NCBI GenBank assembly: GCA_024639905.1
Contig: JAHEGE010000003.1
Coordinates: 1-64,000, forward strand
DNA: 64,000 nucleotides
Source: Gammaproteobacteria bacterium
GTDB lineage: Bacteria; Pseudomonadota; Gammaproteobacteria; Pseudomonadales; Pseudohongiellaceae
Direction of reading: 5' to 3'
Part shown: in pieces, positions 7,284 to 17,212 of the stretch
How the letters are laid out: the number at the start of each line of letters is the position of its first letter
Numbering within the stretch: the stretch's first letter is position 1
Notes under the pieces: model-generated
What the model was told of the DNA's origin: nothing
The model's database searches: none
The model's input: only the letters and a program-made list of their open reading frames with translations
Translations under genes and position numbers: made by a program

Positions 7284-9557
7284 ATGCTCGATCAACTTCG
7301 TAGCATCGTCCAAGAGGTCAACGCCGCCCGCGATCTGCAGTCGGCGCTGAATCTTATCGTCTCGCGTGTGCGCACTGCATTGAATACACAGGTGTGCTCG
7401 ATCTACCTTTTCGATGCCAATATGAACAGCCACGTGCTGATGGCCTCCGAAGGGTTGAAGGCAGAGTCGGTTGGCCGCGTGAGCCTGCAAACTGGCGAGG
7501 GACTCGTCGGCCTGGTCGCTAAACATGCCGAGCCGATTAACCTGAGCGATGCGTCCAAGCATCCCAGCTATTTTTACCTGCAAGATACCGGCGAGGAAGA
7601 GTTTAATTCCTTCCTTGGCGTGCCGATCATCCATCATCGTGCGGTGCTCGGCGTCCTAGTGGTACAGCAACGCGAGCGCCGCCGGTTCGACGAAGGCGAA
7701 GAGGCTTTCCTCATTACGCTGTCGGCCCAGCTGTCAGCGGTCATTGCTCTGGCCGAGGCGACAGGGGCAATTCAGGGCCTAAGCCCGTCGGGGCAGAAGG
7801 CCGAAGATACGGTATTTCCCGGCGTTTCAGGATCCTCGGGAGTAGCCATCGGTCGCGCCGTAGTGGTCTTTCCGCACGCCGACCTTAGTCAAATTCCCCA
7901 ACGGCCAGCGAAAGATATCGACCACGAGGTCAGCTTTTTCAAAAGCTGTATAGATGCGGTGCGCCGCGATATTAATGACTTGTACGAGAAGCTCGCAGGG
8001 CATGTGGCCGAGGAAGAACGCCAACTGTTTAATGTGTACGCTCGCATGCTCGACGATAACGCGCTCGGTAACGAGGTGGTGGCACGTATCCGCGAGGGTA
8101 TTTGGGCGCAGGGTGCGCTCGCCCACGTCGCGAATGAGCATGTGCGTACCTTCGAGGCAATGAGCGATGCGTACTTGCGAGAACGTGCGGTTGATATTAA
8201 GGATCTGTGCAGCCGCGTCTTATTCTATCTGCAAGAGCGCGAGCCGGTGCAGATCGAATACCAAGACAACACGATATTGGTCAGCGAAGAACTCACGCCA
8301 TCTATGCTCGCGGAGGCACCTAAAGACAAACTCAAGGGTTTGATTTCGATTAAGGGGTCGGGCAACTCGCACGTCGCTATTCTTGCGCGCACTATGGGCA
8401 TACCGACCGTCATGGGCGCTGTCGATCTACCCTTCGCGCAGTTGGAAGGCCGCAGCCTCGTCGTCGATGGTTATCGCGGCGAGGTGATTACGAGTCCGTC
8501 GAAGGCGCTTCGCGCACGCTACCGTGAAGTCATTAAGGAACAAGATCGTCTCGTCGCCGGACTTGAGGTCATTAAGGACGAGCCCTGCGAGACTACCGAC
8601 GGTCATCGCGTGCAGCTATGGGTGAACACGGGACTCATGTCTGATGTCATGCAGTCGCTTGATCAGGGCGCCGAGGGGATTGGGCTATTCAGGACGGAGG
8701 TGCCGTTTCTTCTTAGCGAGCGCTTCCCGAGCGAACAGGAACAGGCACAGATCTACCGCGAGCAGCTCGCGGCGTTCGCGCCGAAAATCGTCACTATGCG
8801 GACGCTAGACGTCGGCGGAGATAAGTCGCTGTCTTATTTTCCTATCGAGGAAGCGAACCCCTTCTTAGGCTGGCGCGGCATCCGGGTGACGCTAGATCAT
8901 CCTGAAATTTTTATGGCCCAGGTGCGCGCCATGCTGCGTGCGAGTGTCGGGCTGAATAATCTACAGATCATGTTGCCGATGATTAGCAATGTGGGTGAGG
9001 TTGAGAAGGCACAGCAGCTCATCAAGAAGGCTTATCGCGAGCTCGTGCAAGAGGGCGTGGAGGTGCAGTACCCACCGGTCGGGGTGATGATTGAGTTGCC
9101 AGCCGCGGTGTATCAGACCGCGACACTTGCACGCATGGTCGACTTCGTCTCGGTGGGCAGTAACGATCTGACCCAGTATCTGCTGGCGGTCGATCGCAAT
9201 AATCCGCGCGTGGCGAATCTCTATTCGGCATTCCACCCAGCTGTCATCGCCGCGCTTAAGCAGGTGGTGAAGCTGGCGAAAGGCGAGGGCAAGCCGGTGA
9301 GTATCTGCGGCGAGATGGCGGGGGATCCAGGCGCTGCTTTGCTGCTCATGGCGATGGGCTTCGATGTGCTGTCGATGAATGCCTCAACTTTGCTCAAGGT
9401 GAAGTCGGTGGTGCGCAGCGTGTCGATGGAAGCCGCGAAAGACTTGCTCGAGCAGGTTAGCGAACTCGACGATGCCCAGACGATCCGCAGCGCTATCGAC
9501 ATGGCGCTCTATAACGCCGGCGTCGATCGGCTGCTGCGTACGTCGCGAACTCACTAA
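7284..9557 (+). CDS. ptsP: PtsP, enzyme I of the nitrogen phosphotransferase system
   Basis: At 757 residues it is full length. A GAF domain (about 1-165) comes first, which senses glutamine/2-oxoglutarate in studied homologues. Then come the enzyme I N-terminal domain (180-320), the swivelling domain with the phosphorylated His363 in GSGNSHVAILARTMG, and the PEP-binding barrel with GIGLFRTEVPFL, MLPMISN, VGSNDLTQYLLAVDR and ISICGEM-type motifs. It moves phosphate from phosphoenolpyruvate to NPr and on to EIIA-Ntr, controlling potassium, nitrogen and envelope physiology. Neither ptsN nor ptsO lies in the window. AGGAG precedes the ATG. Confidence 0.96.
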   Translation: MLDQLRSIVQEVNAARDLQSALNLIVSRVRTALNTQVCSIYLFDANMNSHVLMASEGLKAESVGRVSLQTGEGLVGLVAKHAEPINLSDASKHPSYFYLQDTGEEEFNSFLGVPIIHHRAVLGVLVVQQRERRRFDEGEEAFLITLSAQLSAVIALAEATGAIQGLSPSGQKAEDTVFPGVSGSSGVAIGRAVVVFPHADLSQIPQRPAKDIDHEVSFFKSCIDAVRRDINDLYEKLAGHVAEEERQLFNVYARMLDDNALGNEVVARIREGIWAQGALAHVANEHVRTFEAMSDAYLRERAVDIKDLCSRVLFYLQEREPVQIEYQDNTILVSEELTPSMLAEAPKDKLKGLISIKGSGNSHVAILARTMGIPTVMGAVDLPFAQLEGRSLVVDGYRGEVITSPSKALRARYREVIKEQDRLVAGLEVIKDEPCETTDGHRVQLWVNTGLMSDVMQSLDQGAEGIGLFRTEVPFLLSERFPSEQEQAQIYREQLAAFAPKIVTMRTLDVGGDKSLSYFPIEEANPFLGWRGIRVTLDHPEIFMAQVRAMLRASVGLNNLQIMLPMISNVGEVEKAQQLIKKAYRELVQEGVEVQYPPVGVMIELPAAVYQTATLARMVDFVSVGSNDLTQYLLAVDRNNPRVANLYSAFHPAVIAALKQVVKLAKGEGKPVSICGEMAGDPGAALLLMAMGFDVLSMNASTLLKVKSVVRSVSMEAAKDLLEQVSELDDAQTIRSAIDMALYNAGVDRLLRTSRTH

Positions 9558-9571
9558 TTTACAGGTCGCGG

Positions 9572-10168
9572 TTAGCTAGCTCGATGCGCCAGCTGCGCTC
9601 GCATCGCGGCCGCCAAAGCGTGGTCGCCGCGCGACTCGAGCTCGCTACAAACAGATTCTACGTCACTCACAGACCTATTCTGGCTGAGTTTATACTTCGC
9701 TTGAATCTCGATGACTGTGATTTCGATACCGGCAATCGCATTCAGCATCGCGTCCGGATAAGTCGGCAGCCAAGAGTTCGCTTGCTGCGCTTCATAGTAG
9801 TCGCTCAGCGTTGATACCAATGCAGCGAGTCTTGGTGCATCGTCAAAACGCTTGGCGACGCCGTAGAGATGTACCGCTTGATAATTCCAGGTAGGCACGC
9901 CGGGTTTGTGATACCAGTTCGGGCTTATATAGCCATGAGGGCCTTCTAAGGTAACCAAGACCTCCTGGCCGTCACAAGCCTCGAGCTGCGGGTTAATCCG
10001 CGCTAGGTGGCAGAGCAGCTTCCCCGCGTCTGCGTCATAATGGAAGGGCGTGTAGCTGCTACAGATTCTCCCCGCCGTGGTAGGTAATAGTTGACCGAAG
10101 CCATGCCCTCGAATGAACGCTGAGATCTCTTCTTTGTCGTCGATGGCAAAATGGGCAGGTGTATACAT
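9572..10168 (-). CDS. PaiB-like FMN-binding negative transcriptional regulator family protein
   Basis: The 198 residues begin MYTPAHFAIDDKEEISAFI and contain PHGYISPNWYHKPGVPTWNYQAVHLYG, the hallmark of the PaiB/FMN-binding split-barrel family. Bacillus PaiB is described as a negative regulator of sporulation and protease genes. In gammaproteobacteria the family is mostly uncharacterised, and FMN or heme binding has been proposed. No helix-turn-helix is visible, so direct DNA binding is doubtful. It lies 26 bp downstream of the NRDE gene on the same strand, probably cotranscribed. Confidence 0.85.
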   Translation of the reverse strand: MYTPAHFAIDDKEEISAFIRGHGFGQLLPTTAGRICSSYTPFHYDADAGKLLCHLARINPQLEACDGQEVLVTLEGPHGYISPNWYHKPGVPTWNYQAVHLYGVAKRFDDAPRLAALVSTLSDYYEAQQANSWLPTYPDAMLNAIAGIEITVIEIQAKYKLSQNRSVSDVESVCSELESRGDHALAAAMRAQLAHRAS

Positions 10169-10194
10169 CGTGCGCTATCCTAATTGTTCGGCGG

Positions 10195-10989
10195 CTAGGG
10201 CTGACCAGGAAAATGAAAGAAGTGGCTGCGGCTCGCAAGTCCCAGGGAATCGAAGTTGCGCTCTTGGAAGCGCAGCTCGCCTGTTGCATGCAACATCACC
10301 GCGGTTGAACAAAGCGTGCCGTAGTCAGCGAGTCCGTCTTGGTCTTCTGAGTTTTCTATGAACGCCGCCGACAGCCGTCTCTCGAGCTCTAGGGGTAATC
10401 CAGTTGCGGGCAGTTCTTCGTCGCGAGCAAGACTGCGGTCGTCCATGAGCGCGATGAGCTGGTCTGTCGTGAGATTTTTTTCATTGGCGAGTAAATCGGC
10501 CATACGCTGTTTGCCGGCTCGCAGCTTGGGCCATGGCTCTTCTAACACGCCGTTAGAGAGGCCGTAGAGGCCAGGTTCTAATTCGCGCATCGAGTCAGCC
10601 TCGCTGCTGGCGTAACACAGGGCGGCGCTATCACCGACTAGCAGGTTGAAGCCAGCATAGTCGCCGGCGCGCGCTTGGACTTGCGCAGCGTAGTCAATTG
10701 CCGTCAGCTCGCCGCCGAGAAAACCCGCGGTCAGTTCGCCGCGGCTGCGCGCCGATTCACGTGCCGCACCTCCGCGTCGATTGGTGATGGCGGCGAAGCG
10801 GATGCCCGATTCAGTGTCTTGCCTTACGCCCAGCCAAGTGCCGCCCGCCACGCCGTCACGACCTGCGACGATACCACTGTCCCAGCGGTGCGCTTGCTGG
10901 GTGGCGCGGCCGAAGAACTCGTCGCGGTTGGCTGCAACCAACAAGGGGTAATCGGCATGGCTGCGATGGCTGATAAACAATAGGCACAT
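10195..10989 (-). CDS. NRDE (TANGO2-like) family protein
   Basis: The 264 residues begin MCLLFISHRSHADYPLLVAANRDEFFGR. They contain the family-defining NRDE tetrad near residue 21 and the Cys2 expected for an N-terminal nucleophile hydrolase-like fold. GGTWLGV and FAAITNRRG are further conserved blocks. Eukaryotic TANGO2 and bacterial HtpA-like members are linked to heme handling and secretory stress, but no biochemical role is settled for this gammaproteobacterial branch. It diverges from lgt, a neighbour it also has in Pseudomonas. Confidence 0.88.
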   Translation of the reverse strand: MCLLFISHRSHADYPLLVAANRDEFFGRATQQAHRWDSGIVAGRDGVAGGTWLGVRQDTESGIRFAAITNRRGGAARESARSRGELTAGFLGGELTAIDYAAQVQARAGDYAGFNLLVGDSAALCYASSEADSMRELEPGLYGLSNGVLEEPWPKLRAGKQRMADLLANEKNLTTDQLIALMDDRSLARDEELPATGLPLELERRLSAAFIENSEDQDGLADYGTLCSTAVMLHATGELRFQERNFDSLGLASRSHFFHFPGQP

Positions 10990-11068
10990 GGGGTGGCTCG
11001 AATAAGCTGACGCAGGTATTCTACTCGCTTAGCCAAGCAACACCACACGCCTAATCCGTGAGACGACA

Positions 11069-11860
11069 ATGTTCACCCATCCCCAATTCGACCCCGTAGC
11101 GATCTCGCTGGGACCGCTCAGCATCCATTGGTATGGCCTGATGTATATCGTCGCGTTCGCAGGAATCTGGCGCCTTGCGCTTTACCGTGCGCATCGCGGC
11201 TTCGGCGGCTTTAGTGACGAGCAAATCTCAGACCTGGTCTTCTACGGTGCGATGGGGGCAGTGCTTGGCGGGAGGCTAGGCTCGGTGTTCTTCTACAATT
11301 TCGATCGCTTTCTGGCCGACCCGATCTGGCTGCTGAGAGTGTGGGAGGGCGGCATGGCGTTCCACGGCGGGCTGCTTGGCGTGTTGGCGGCGTTCGCGTG
11401 GTACTCTCGCAAGCTGAACAAGCCGTTCTTCGTGACGATGGATTTCGTTGCGCCGTTAATCCCCTTTGGTCTCGGCATGGGTAGGCTTGGTAATTTTATT
11501 GGCGGCGAGCTGTGGGGCAGGCCCACCGATCTGCCATGGGGAATGGTGTTCCCCTATGTCGACGCGTTACCGCGGCATCCGTCGCAGCTCTACCAGTTTG
11601 CGCTCGAGGGCGTTGTCCTGCTGACGATTCTCTGGTGGTTCTCGTCCAAGCCGCGTCCACGTTGCAGTGTGACCGGCTTGTTTGGCGTCTGCTATGGCGC
11701 GTTTCGCTTCCTCGTCGAGTTCGCCCGCCAGCCCGATGCGGATATCGGCTTCATCGCCTTCGAGTGGTTAACCATGGGGCAACTGCTGTCGCTGCCGATG
11801 ATTATTATTGGCGCGGGCATGATTGCCTATGGCTATCGCCGCCACCCCGTTACGAATTAA
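11069..11860 (+). CDS. lgt: Prolipoprotein diacylglyceryl transferase
   Basis: A 263-residue inner-membrane enzyme that moves diacylglycerol from phosphatidylglycerol to the lipobox cysteine of prolipoproteins, the first step of lipoprotein maturation. About seven hydrophobic segments are visible. Signature elements include the HWYGLMYI start of the first membrane helix, [11 protein letters not shown] with the essential histidine, and [24 protein letters not shown], the Lgt signature with its catalytic arginine. It is followed by thyA after 16 bp. The window's own lipoprotein LptM would be a substrate. Confidence 0.96.
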   Translation: MFTHPQFDPVAISLGPLSIHWYGLMYIVAFAGIWRLALYRAHRGFGGFSDEQISDLVFYGAMGAVLGGRLGSVFFYNFDRFLADPIWLLRVWEGGMAFHGGLLGVLAAFAWYSRKLNKPFFVTMDFVAPLIPFGLGMGRLGNFIGGELWGRPTDLPWGMVFPYVDALPRHPSQLYQFALEGVVLLTILWWFSSKPRPRCSVTGLFGVCYGAFRFLVEFARQPDADIGFIAFEWLTMGQLLSLPMIIIGAGMIAYGYRRHPVTN

Positions 11861-11876
11861 CGCCACAGGATTCTCC

Positions 11877-12728
11877 ATGCACCAATACTTAGACCTCTGC
11901 CGCCGCATTGTTGAAAAAGGCGAATGGATCGCTAACGAGCGCACCGGTAAACGCTGCCTAACCGTCATTAACGCGGACTTGGAGTACGCGGTTGGCGCCA
12001 ACGAATTTCCGATTATCACCACCCGCAAGAGCTACTGGAAAGCGGCGATAGCGGAGCTTTTGGGCTATCTGCGCGGCTATGATAATGCGGCGGACTTTCG
12101 CGCACTCGGCACCAAGAGCTGGGATGCCAACGCCAACGATAACCCCGCATGGCTCGCCAATCCCGTGCGCAAGGGCGCTGACGATATGGGCAGGGTGTAT
12201 GGCGTGCAAGGCAGGGCGTGGGCGCGCCCCAGTGGTGAACCACTGGATCAGCTGCGCAGAATAGTCGATGACTTGAGTCGCGGCATCGACGACCGAGGCG
12301 AGATACTCACCTTTTACAATCCAGGCGAATTCGAGCTTGGCTGTTTGCGCCCCTGCATGCATACGCACACCTTCTCGTTGATGGCGGGCAAGCTCTACCT
12401 CACCAGTTATCAGCGCTCCTGCGATGTGCCGCTGGGTCTTAATTTCAATCAGATTCAAGTGTTCGCGCTGCTCGCACTGATGGCGCAAATCACCGGTCAC
12501 GAGGCCGGCACGGCGTATCACAAGATCGTTAACGCCCACATCTACGAAGATCAGCTCGAGCTAATGCGCGACGTGCAGCTCAAGCGTGAGCCTTATCCCG
12601 CGCCGACACTGCACATCAATCCCGAGATCAAGAGCCTCGAAGATATAGAGACGTGGGTCACGATGGACGACTTTTCCGTCGAGGGTTATCAGCACCACGA
12701 TCCGATCGCCTATCCCTTTTCGGTCTAA
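11877..12728 (+). CDS. thyA: Thymidylate synthase (Vibrio-type subclass)
   Basis: This 283-residue enzyme makes dTMP from dUMP using methylene-tetrahydrofolate. The catalytic cysteine is Cys160 in GCLRPCMH, and the nucleotide-binding [14 protein letters not shown] and [21 protein letters not shown] motifs are intact. The loop that in E. coli carries the paired arginines (DSRRIIVSAW) reads [15 protein letters not shown] here, as in the longer ThyA of Vibrio and related marine bacteria as I recall it. The start is the ATG at 11877, giving MHQYLDLC, preceded by AGGA. FolA follows after 17 bp, so the pair recycling dihydrofolate is together. Confidence 0.95.
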   Translation: MHQYLDLCRRIVEKGEWIANERTGKRCLTVINADLEYAVGANEFPIITTRKSYWKAAIAELLGYLRGYDNAADFRALGTKSWDANANDNPAWLANPVRKGADDMGRVYGVQGRAWARPSGEPLDQLRRIVDDLSRGIDDRGEILTFYNPGEFELGCLRPCMHTHTFSLMAGKLYLTSYQRSCDVPLGLNFNQIQVFALLALMAQITGHEAGTAYHKIVNAHIYEDQLELMRDVQLKREPYPAPTLHINPEIKSLEDIETWVTMDDFSVEGYQHHDPIAYPFSV

Positions 12729-12745
12729 TAAGCGGAACTGACAAT

Positions 12746-13252
12746 ATGAAACTGTCTCTCATCGTTGCGATGGCGGAAAATCGCGTCATTGGCCGCGACA
12801 ACACGCTGCCTTGGCATTTGTCCGAAGACCTCAAGTATTTTCGCCGCACGACCACCGGTCACTGCATCATCATGGGGCGTAACACGTGGGAGAGTATCGG
12901 GCGACCGCTGCCCAACCGACGCTCGATTGTCGTCTCCTCTAATCCGAATTATCAAGCCGAAGGCGCGCAGGTGGTGAATAGCCTTGAGGCGGCCACTGAC
13001 CTGGCGCGGGAATTGTCGGCAGAGCTTGGCGTAGACGAGGCGTTCGTGATTGGCGGGGCGAGGCTCTATGCCGATGCGCTGCAACAGGCACAATGTTTTC
13101 ACCTCACACGGGTGCACGCGCAGGTGGAGGGGGACACGCGGCTGCCTGAATTTGACGAGAGCCAGTGGCACGAAGTCGCCCGCGAGGAATTCGCCGCAGC
13201 CGATGAGAATCCCTACGCCTACAGTATTTGTCGCCTAGAACGGAAAAAATAG
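12746..13252 (+). CDS. folA: Dihydrofolate reductase
   Basis: The 168-residue enzyme regenerates tetrahydrofolate with NADPH. It shows MKLSLIVAMAENRVIGRDNTLPWHLSEDLKYF with the substrate-binding aspartate (Asp28 in E. coli numbering terms), GRNTWESIGRPLPNR for NADPH, and VIGGARLY. The ATG at 12746 is chosen from homology; the open frame extends upstream into thyA. The last codons and stop fall inside a small tandem repeat (13236-13271). Confidence 0.96.
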   Translation: MKLSLIVAMAENRVIGRDNTLPWHLSEDLKYFRRTTTGHCIIMGRNTWESIGRPLPNRRSIVVSSNPNYQAEGAQVVNSLEAATDLARELSAELGVDEAFVIGGARLYADALQQAQCFHLTRVHAQVEGDTRLPEFDESQWHEVAREEFAAADENPYAYSICRLERKK

Positions 13253-13271
13253 AACGAAAAAATAGAACGGA
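13236..13271 (+). repeat. Tandem TAGAACG-A-run repeat across the folA stop codon
   Basis: Three copies of TAGAACG(G) followed by an A-run occupy 13236-13249, 13250-13262 and 13263-13271. The folA stop TAG lies at the start of the second copy, so the repeat extends the 3' end without altering the protein. Slippage at the A-runs is the likely origin. Confidence 0.75.
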
Positions 13272-13323
13272 GTAAGTTGGCAGTCCGATCCCAAAGCAGC
13301 GGCGAGCGTGACAGCCGACGGAG

Positions 13324-14703
13324 CTAGATTACGCGCAAGAAAATCTTCGACTTGCGCTGCAAATTGTAGAGGGCTTGGCGCTGCTCCGGCAGGTCGCTCA
13401 GTGCGCCTTCTACAAAACCCTGGTCGATAAACCAATGGGCCGCAGACGTGGTGAGCACGAAGGTTTGGGTCATGCCAAGCGTCTTCGCTTCTTCATTCAA
13501 GGCCTGTAATAATCGTGCACCGAGGCCTAGTTTGCGGTAGCTCGGGTGGATCGCGATGCAGGCGATCTCGCCGAACGATGGCGTCGTGCGATACAAAGCC
13601 GCGCAGGCGATGATCGCCCCTTCTAGCTCTATCACCTTGAAATTGTCTATCTCGGTTTCCAGACGTTCGCGCGAGCGGACGACAAGCGTGCCGTCTGCTT
13701 CTAATGGCGCAATGAGCGCGAGGATTGCGGCGACGTCGTCGATGCTCGCGGCGCGCAAACTATCGAGGCTGTCATCGCTGATAAGACTGCCCGCGCCTGC
13801 TCGTGTAAACAGTTCGCGAATGAGCGCGCCGTTGCTCTGGTAACCGATGAGGTGTGCGCGCTTGACGCCAGCCGTGCAGGCGTTTACACAGGCGTCGAGT
13901 GTGCTGCCGAGTTGTCGCTGCGCATCGATGTTGCTCTGTGAATAACGCGCGGAGAGAACGGCGGCGTCAGTCGGGTTCAGGGCGGCGATTAATTCGCCGG
14001 CGTCCGAGGTGATGCCGTCCTGCGGAATCAGCGTAATGAGCTTGTCGGCCTGCAGTGCGATGGCAATCTGCCCTGCCACTTCGTCCGCGGTCAGGTTGAA
14101 TACCTCTCCGGTCAGCGAATAAGCGAGGGTAGACTGCAATACCAGCGCATTGTCATTTAGGCGCGCGTCGATCGCTTTTGCATTCACGCGGCGTACACGG
14201 CCGGTGTGATGGAAATCGATTCCGTCGCGAATACCGATCGGCATCGCGGTCAGAAAGTTCCCTCGACTCACCATTAAGGCTTCACCGCGCGTGCTTGCGA
14301 GCGGCGCCGAAGAAGCCGATTGAGTGCCGGCAGAAAACAGCGCCTCGAGTCGAATAGACTGCGCGCCGACGACGGCTGCTATCGTGTCGATGGATTCCGG
14401 TGTCGTGATTCGAACGCCTGCAAAGTAGTCATTCGGCAACTGCGCTGCGGCGAGCGCGGCGTCTATCTGCGGGCGCGCACCGTGCACGATCACAAGCTTA
14501 ACGCCCAGCGTGTGCAGCAACGTGAGGTCTGCGATGAGCTTTTTGAGGTGCTCGCTGGTGAGCGCATCGCCAGGCAGTGAGATGACGAAAGTCTTGCCGC
14601 GGTGGGCATTGATGTACTGGGTTGACGCGCGAAACCAATCGACCAGTGCGTTCTGAGCCGAGTCGTTGCCTGCGCTGTGATTGTCGTCTGCCGAGTTCAT
14701 CAT
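13324..14703 (-). CDS. argA: Amino-acid N-acetyltransferase (N-acetylglutamate synthase) ArgA
   Basis: A 459-residue bifunctional-fold enzyme that acetylates glutamate, the first step of arginine synthesis and the point of arginine feedback. The N-terminal amino-acid-kinase-like domain (about 20-300) includes VIVHGARPQIDAAL; the C-terminal GNAT domain (about 310-459) includes IHPSYRKLGLGARLLQALNEEA for acetyl-CoA. Length matches classical gammaproteobacterial ArgA. Two adjacent ATGs (14703 and 14700) could start it. Downstream it converges on folA with a 71-bp gap. ArgH, the last enzyme of the pathway, lies at 54.5 kb. Confidence 0.95.
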   Translation of the reverse strand: MMNSADDNHSAGNDSAQNALVDWFRASTQYINAHRGKTFVISLPGDALTSEHLKKLIADLTLLHTLGVKLVIVHGARPQIDAALAAAQLPNDYFAGVRITTPESIDTIAAVVGAQSIRLEALFSAGTQSASSAPLASTRGEALMVSRGNFLTAMPIGIRDGIDFHHTGRVRRVNAKAIDARLNDNALVLQSTLAYSLTGEVFNLTADEVAGQIAIALQADKLITLIPQDGITSDAGELIAALNPTDAAVLSARYSQSNIDAQRQLGSTLDACVNACTAGVKRAHLIGYQSNGALIRELFTRAGAGSLISDDSLDSLRAASIDDVAAILALIAPLEADGTLVVRSRERLETEIDNFKVIELEGAIIACAALYRTTPSFGEIACIAIHPSYRKLGLGARLLQALNEEAKTLGMTQTFVLTTSAAHWFIDQGFVEGALSDLPEQRQALYNLQRKSKIFLRVI

Positions 14704-14794
14704 GGTTACTTATCGAGCACTATTTTAGGGGCGGATCGCCCTTGGGGTGGGAATTAGACCCGAGAAAGACCCGTGAACGCAAGTTAAGGGGCGT

Positions 14795-14816
14795 CGCGGC
14801 AAGGGTGTTTGCCGCG
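14795..14816 (-). terminator. Hairpin directly after hemW (terminator-like)
   Basis: CGCGGCAA (14795-14802) and TTGCCGCG (14809-14816) form a perfect 8-bp stem with a 6-base loop, abutting the hemW stop codon. No U-tract follows in the leftward direction, so it may be a Rho-linked or mRNA-stabilising structure rather than a full intrinsic terminator. It closes the long yggS-to-hemW gene string. Confidence 0.5.
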
Positions 14817-16010
14817 CTAGACGAACTCCTCGAGTACCGTGTTTAAGAAGCGGAAGCCGCGTTCGGTCGTCGTCACAGTGGTGCCTGCGGCACCTGCGGC
14901 ACGAGAGTCGCTTAGGAGTCCGCGGTCGATCAGGGAGGCGACGCGGCCTTCTATCGTCGAATAGGGCTGGCCGGTGCGCGCTTCGAATTGATCGCGGGTG
15001 AAGCCCTTGCGAGTGCGCAGGGTATTGAGCAGATACTCGAGCGCAATATCCTCCTCGGGAATTGGGCTGGACTGCGCGGTGAATGCCGGCGCGGCGCGCA
15101 GGTAATTCTCCGGCTGGCGTTGTTTGCGCGTGCGCCGGGGTAGTCCGCCATCAGCTAACGTAAGCTTACCGTGAGCGCCTGCGCCGATGCCGAGGTAGTC
15201 GCCGAACTGCCAATAGTTAAGGTTATGGCGCGATTGCCGCTGTGAATCGCGTGCGTAAGCCGAGACCTCATATTGTTCAAAACCGTTAGCAGCTAATAGC
15301 GCGTGGCCTGCGTCCTGCACGCTGGTGAGCAGCGATTCTTTCGGCAGGGGCGGCGGTTTAGAAAAAAACACGGTATTCGGTTCGATGGTGAGCTGATACC
15401 AAGACAGATGCGGAGGTTCGAAAGAAAGAGCGGCCTCGATATCAGCCATCGCGGCGGCCAGCGTTTGCTCCGGCAATCCATGCATGAGATCGAGGTTAAA
15501 GTTGTCGAAGCCGGCACTGCGCGCACTCTCGATCGCGCGGCGCGCCTGGGTGGAATCATGAATCCTGCCGAGTTTTTTAAGCTGTGCATCAGCGAAACTC
15601 TGCACACCAATAGATAGCCGATTAATTCCGGCGGCTCGGAATTCCGCGAAGCGGCCCGCCTCTAGCGTGCCCGGATTCGCCTCGAGGGTGATCTCAAGCT
15701 CTTGGGAATGCAACCAGCCGGGTGTTTGGGTCTTGGCGATATACTGCAGCAGATCATCGAAGGCGCGAGCCTCGAATAGACTCGGCGTGCCCCCGCCGAT
15801 AAAGACCGAATGGATAGCGCGGCCTCCACTCGAGCCCTCGCAAGCCAGCGCGTAGTCACTGTCGAAATCGCGACACAGTGCGGCGACGTAATCTGTCTGT
15901 GGCAGCTCGCTGCGCGCGCCGAACTCATGCGAGTTAAAATCGCAGTAGGGGCATTTCTTCACACACCAAGGGATGTGGACGTAGAGGCTTAGAGGGGGCT
16001 GTGCCAGCAT
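14817..16010 (-). CDS. hemW: Radical SAM heme chaperone HemW
   Basis: The 397 residues begin [28 protein letters not shown]. The CxxxCxxC cluster motif is followed by a third-position Phe, which marks HemW rather than true Hem[11 protein letters not shown] and LGIGAGAHG are further family blocks. HemW binds heme and delivers it to respiratory enzymes; older annotations call it oxygen-independent coproporphyrinogen oxidase-like. The gene overlaps the end of rdgB by 22 bp and is the last gene of the operon. Confidence 0.93.
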   Translation of the reverse strand: MLAQPPLSLYVHIPWCVKKCPYCDFNSHEFGARSELPQTDYVAALCRDFDSDYALACEGSSGGRAIHSVFIGGGTPSLFEARAFDDLLQYIAKTQTPGWLHSQELEITLEANPGTLEAGRFAEFRAAGINRLSIGVQSFADAQLKKLGRIHDSTQARRAIESARSAGFDNFNLDLMHGLPEQTLAAAMADIEAALSFEPPHLSWYQLTIEPNTVFFSKPPPLPKESLLTSVQDAGHALLAANGFEQYEVSAYARDSQRQSRHNLNYWQFGDYLGIGAGAHGKLTLADGGLPRRTRKQRQPENYLRAAPAFTAQSSPIPEEDIALEYLLNTLRTRKGFTRDQFEARTGQPYSTIEGRVASLIDRGLLSDSRAAGAAGTTVTTTERGFRFLNTVLEEFV

Positions 16011-16612
16011 CGCCGCAGCTGCTCCAGTGCTTGTCCACGGTGACTAATGGCATTTTTGATTTCGGGTGCGAGCTCGGCTGAAGCACAGCCATGGGTCGGT
16101 ACGAGGAATAGTGGGTCGTAGCCGAAGCCATTCACTCCTGCGGAGGTGTCGAGTATGCGTCCCTCCCATGTGCCCTGGCAGATGAGCGGAGTGGGATCTG
16201 CCGCATGGCGCAGGCTAACGATCACACACTGAAAACGAGCGCTGCGCTGGGGTTCCGCGACGCCCTGCAGGCGTTCGAGCAGCCGCGCGTTGTTAGCCGC
16301 GTCCGCTACCTCGCGGCTGGTGCCGCTAACGCCAGCGTAGCGCGCTGAGTAAATGCCTGGCTCGCCGTCTAGCGCGTCCACCTCGAGACCCGAATCGTCC
16401 GCAATCGCGGGCAGCCCCGTGACCTCGCAGGCGTGGCGCGCCTTGATAATCGCGTTCTCGACGAAGCTGAGTCCGGTCTCGTCGGCATCGGTGACGCCGA
16501 GGTCTCGCTGTGAGACGAGTTCTACGCCAAGGCTGCCTAGCAGGCCGTGCAGCTCGCGTAGTTTGCCGGCGTTGCCGCTCGCTAGAACGACGCGCTGTGA
16601 TTGAGAAGTCAT
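15989..16612 (-). CDS. rdgB: XTP/dITP pyrophosphatase (RdgB/HAM1)
   Basis: The 207-residue house-cleaning enzyme hydrolyses dITP, XTP and similar deaminated purine nucleotides. [14 protein letters not shown] at the N-terminus, [42 protein letters not shown] and GFGYDPLF are the family's conserved segments; ISHRGQAL closes it. It lies 6 bp downstream of metW and overlaps hemW, so it is clearly cotranscribed. Confidence 0.96.
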   Translation of the reverse strand: MTSQSQRVVLASGNAGKLRELHGLLGSLGVELVSQRDLGVTDADETGLSFVENAIIKARHACEVTGLPAIADDSGLEVDALDGEPGIYSARYAGVSGTSREVADAANNARLLERLQGVAEPQRSARFQCVIVSLRHAADPTPLICQGTWEGRILDTSAGVNGFGYDPLFLVPTHGCASAELAPEIKNAISHRGQALEQLRRCWHSPL

Positions 16613-16618
16613 GGCAAG

Positions 16619-17212
16619 TTACCCGCGCGCGATGTGATAGATGGCGATCTCGCCGAGCAAATTAGGCAATAGCCGCATAGACCAGCTGCCCTCGTGTTTA
16701 AGATCAACAACTGTCCGTTCTAGCACGCGGATATTTTTCTCTGCGCACAAGGCGTCGAAGTCTCGTACCGTACAGAAGTGAATGTTCGGCGTGTTATACC
16801 AAGAATGCGGCATAAACTTCGAAACCGGCATGCGTCCCTTCGACGACAAATACAGGCGACTCTTCCAGTTGCCAAAATTGGGGAAGGTGACGATGCCACG
16901 TTTACCAATGCTAAGCATCTCGTCGATCAATCGATCCGGATGGCTCAGCGCCTGTAGCGTCTGTGCCAGAAGCACCGTGTCGAAACTGTCGGGCTGGAAA
17001 TTACCGAGGCCGTCATCGAGATCTTGGTCGATCACATTAATGCCGCGCTCTACGCAGCTCTGGATCTTGTCGTCGTCGATTTCTAGGCCGATGCCTTTGA
17101 CATTTTTGGTCGCGGTTAAGTGCGCGAGCAAGCTGCCGTCGCCGCAACCTAAGTCCAGTACGCGGCTGTTCGGCTCTATCCAGTGCTGAATAATTTCTTG
17201 ATCAGGACGCAT
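16619..17212 (-). CDS. metW: Methionine biosynthesis protein MetW
   Basis: The 197-residue protein is methyltransferase-like: [29 protein letters not shown] gives the SAM-binding glycine motif. It always pairs with MetX in this clade and is needed for homoserine acyltransferase activity or methionine synthesis; its exact chemistry is debated. I start at the ATG at 17212, which overlaps the metX stop region by 11 bp, in preference to the upstream frame extension. Confidence 0.93.
   Translation of the reverse strand: MRPDQEIIQHWIEPNSRVLDLGCGDGSLLAHLTATKNVKGIGLEIDDDKIQSCVERGINVIDQDLDDGLGNFQPDSFDTVLLAQTLQALSHPDRLIDEMLSIGKRGIVTFPNFGNWKSRLYLSSKGRMPVSKFMPHSWYNTPNIHFCTVRDFDALCAEKNIRVLERTVVDLKHEGSWSMRLLPNLLGEIAIYHIARG

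Noticed and set aside
13236-13271. Possible CRISPR or regulatory iteron array after folA
   Set aside because: Only three 9-14 bp units without spacers; it is simple slippage at A-runs.
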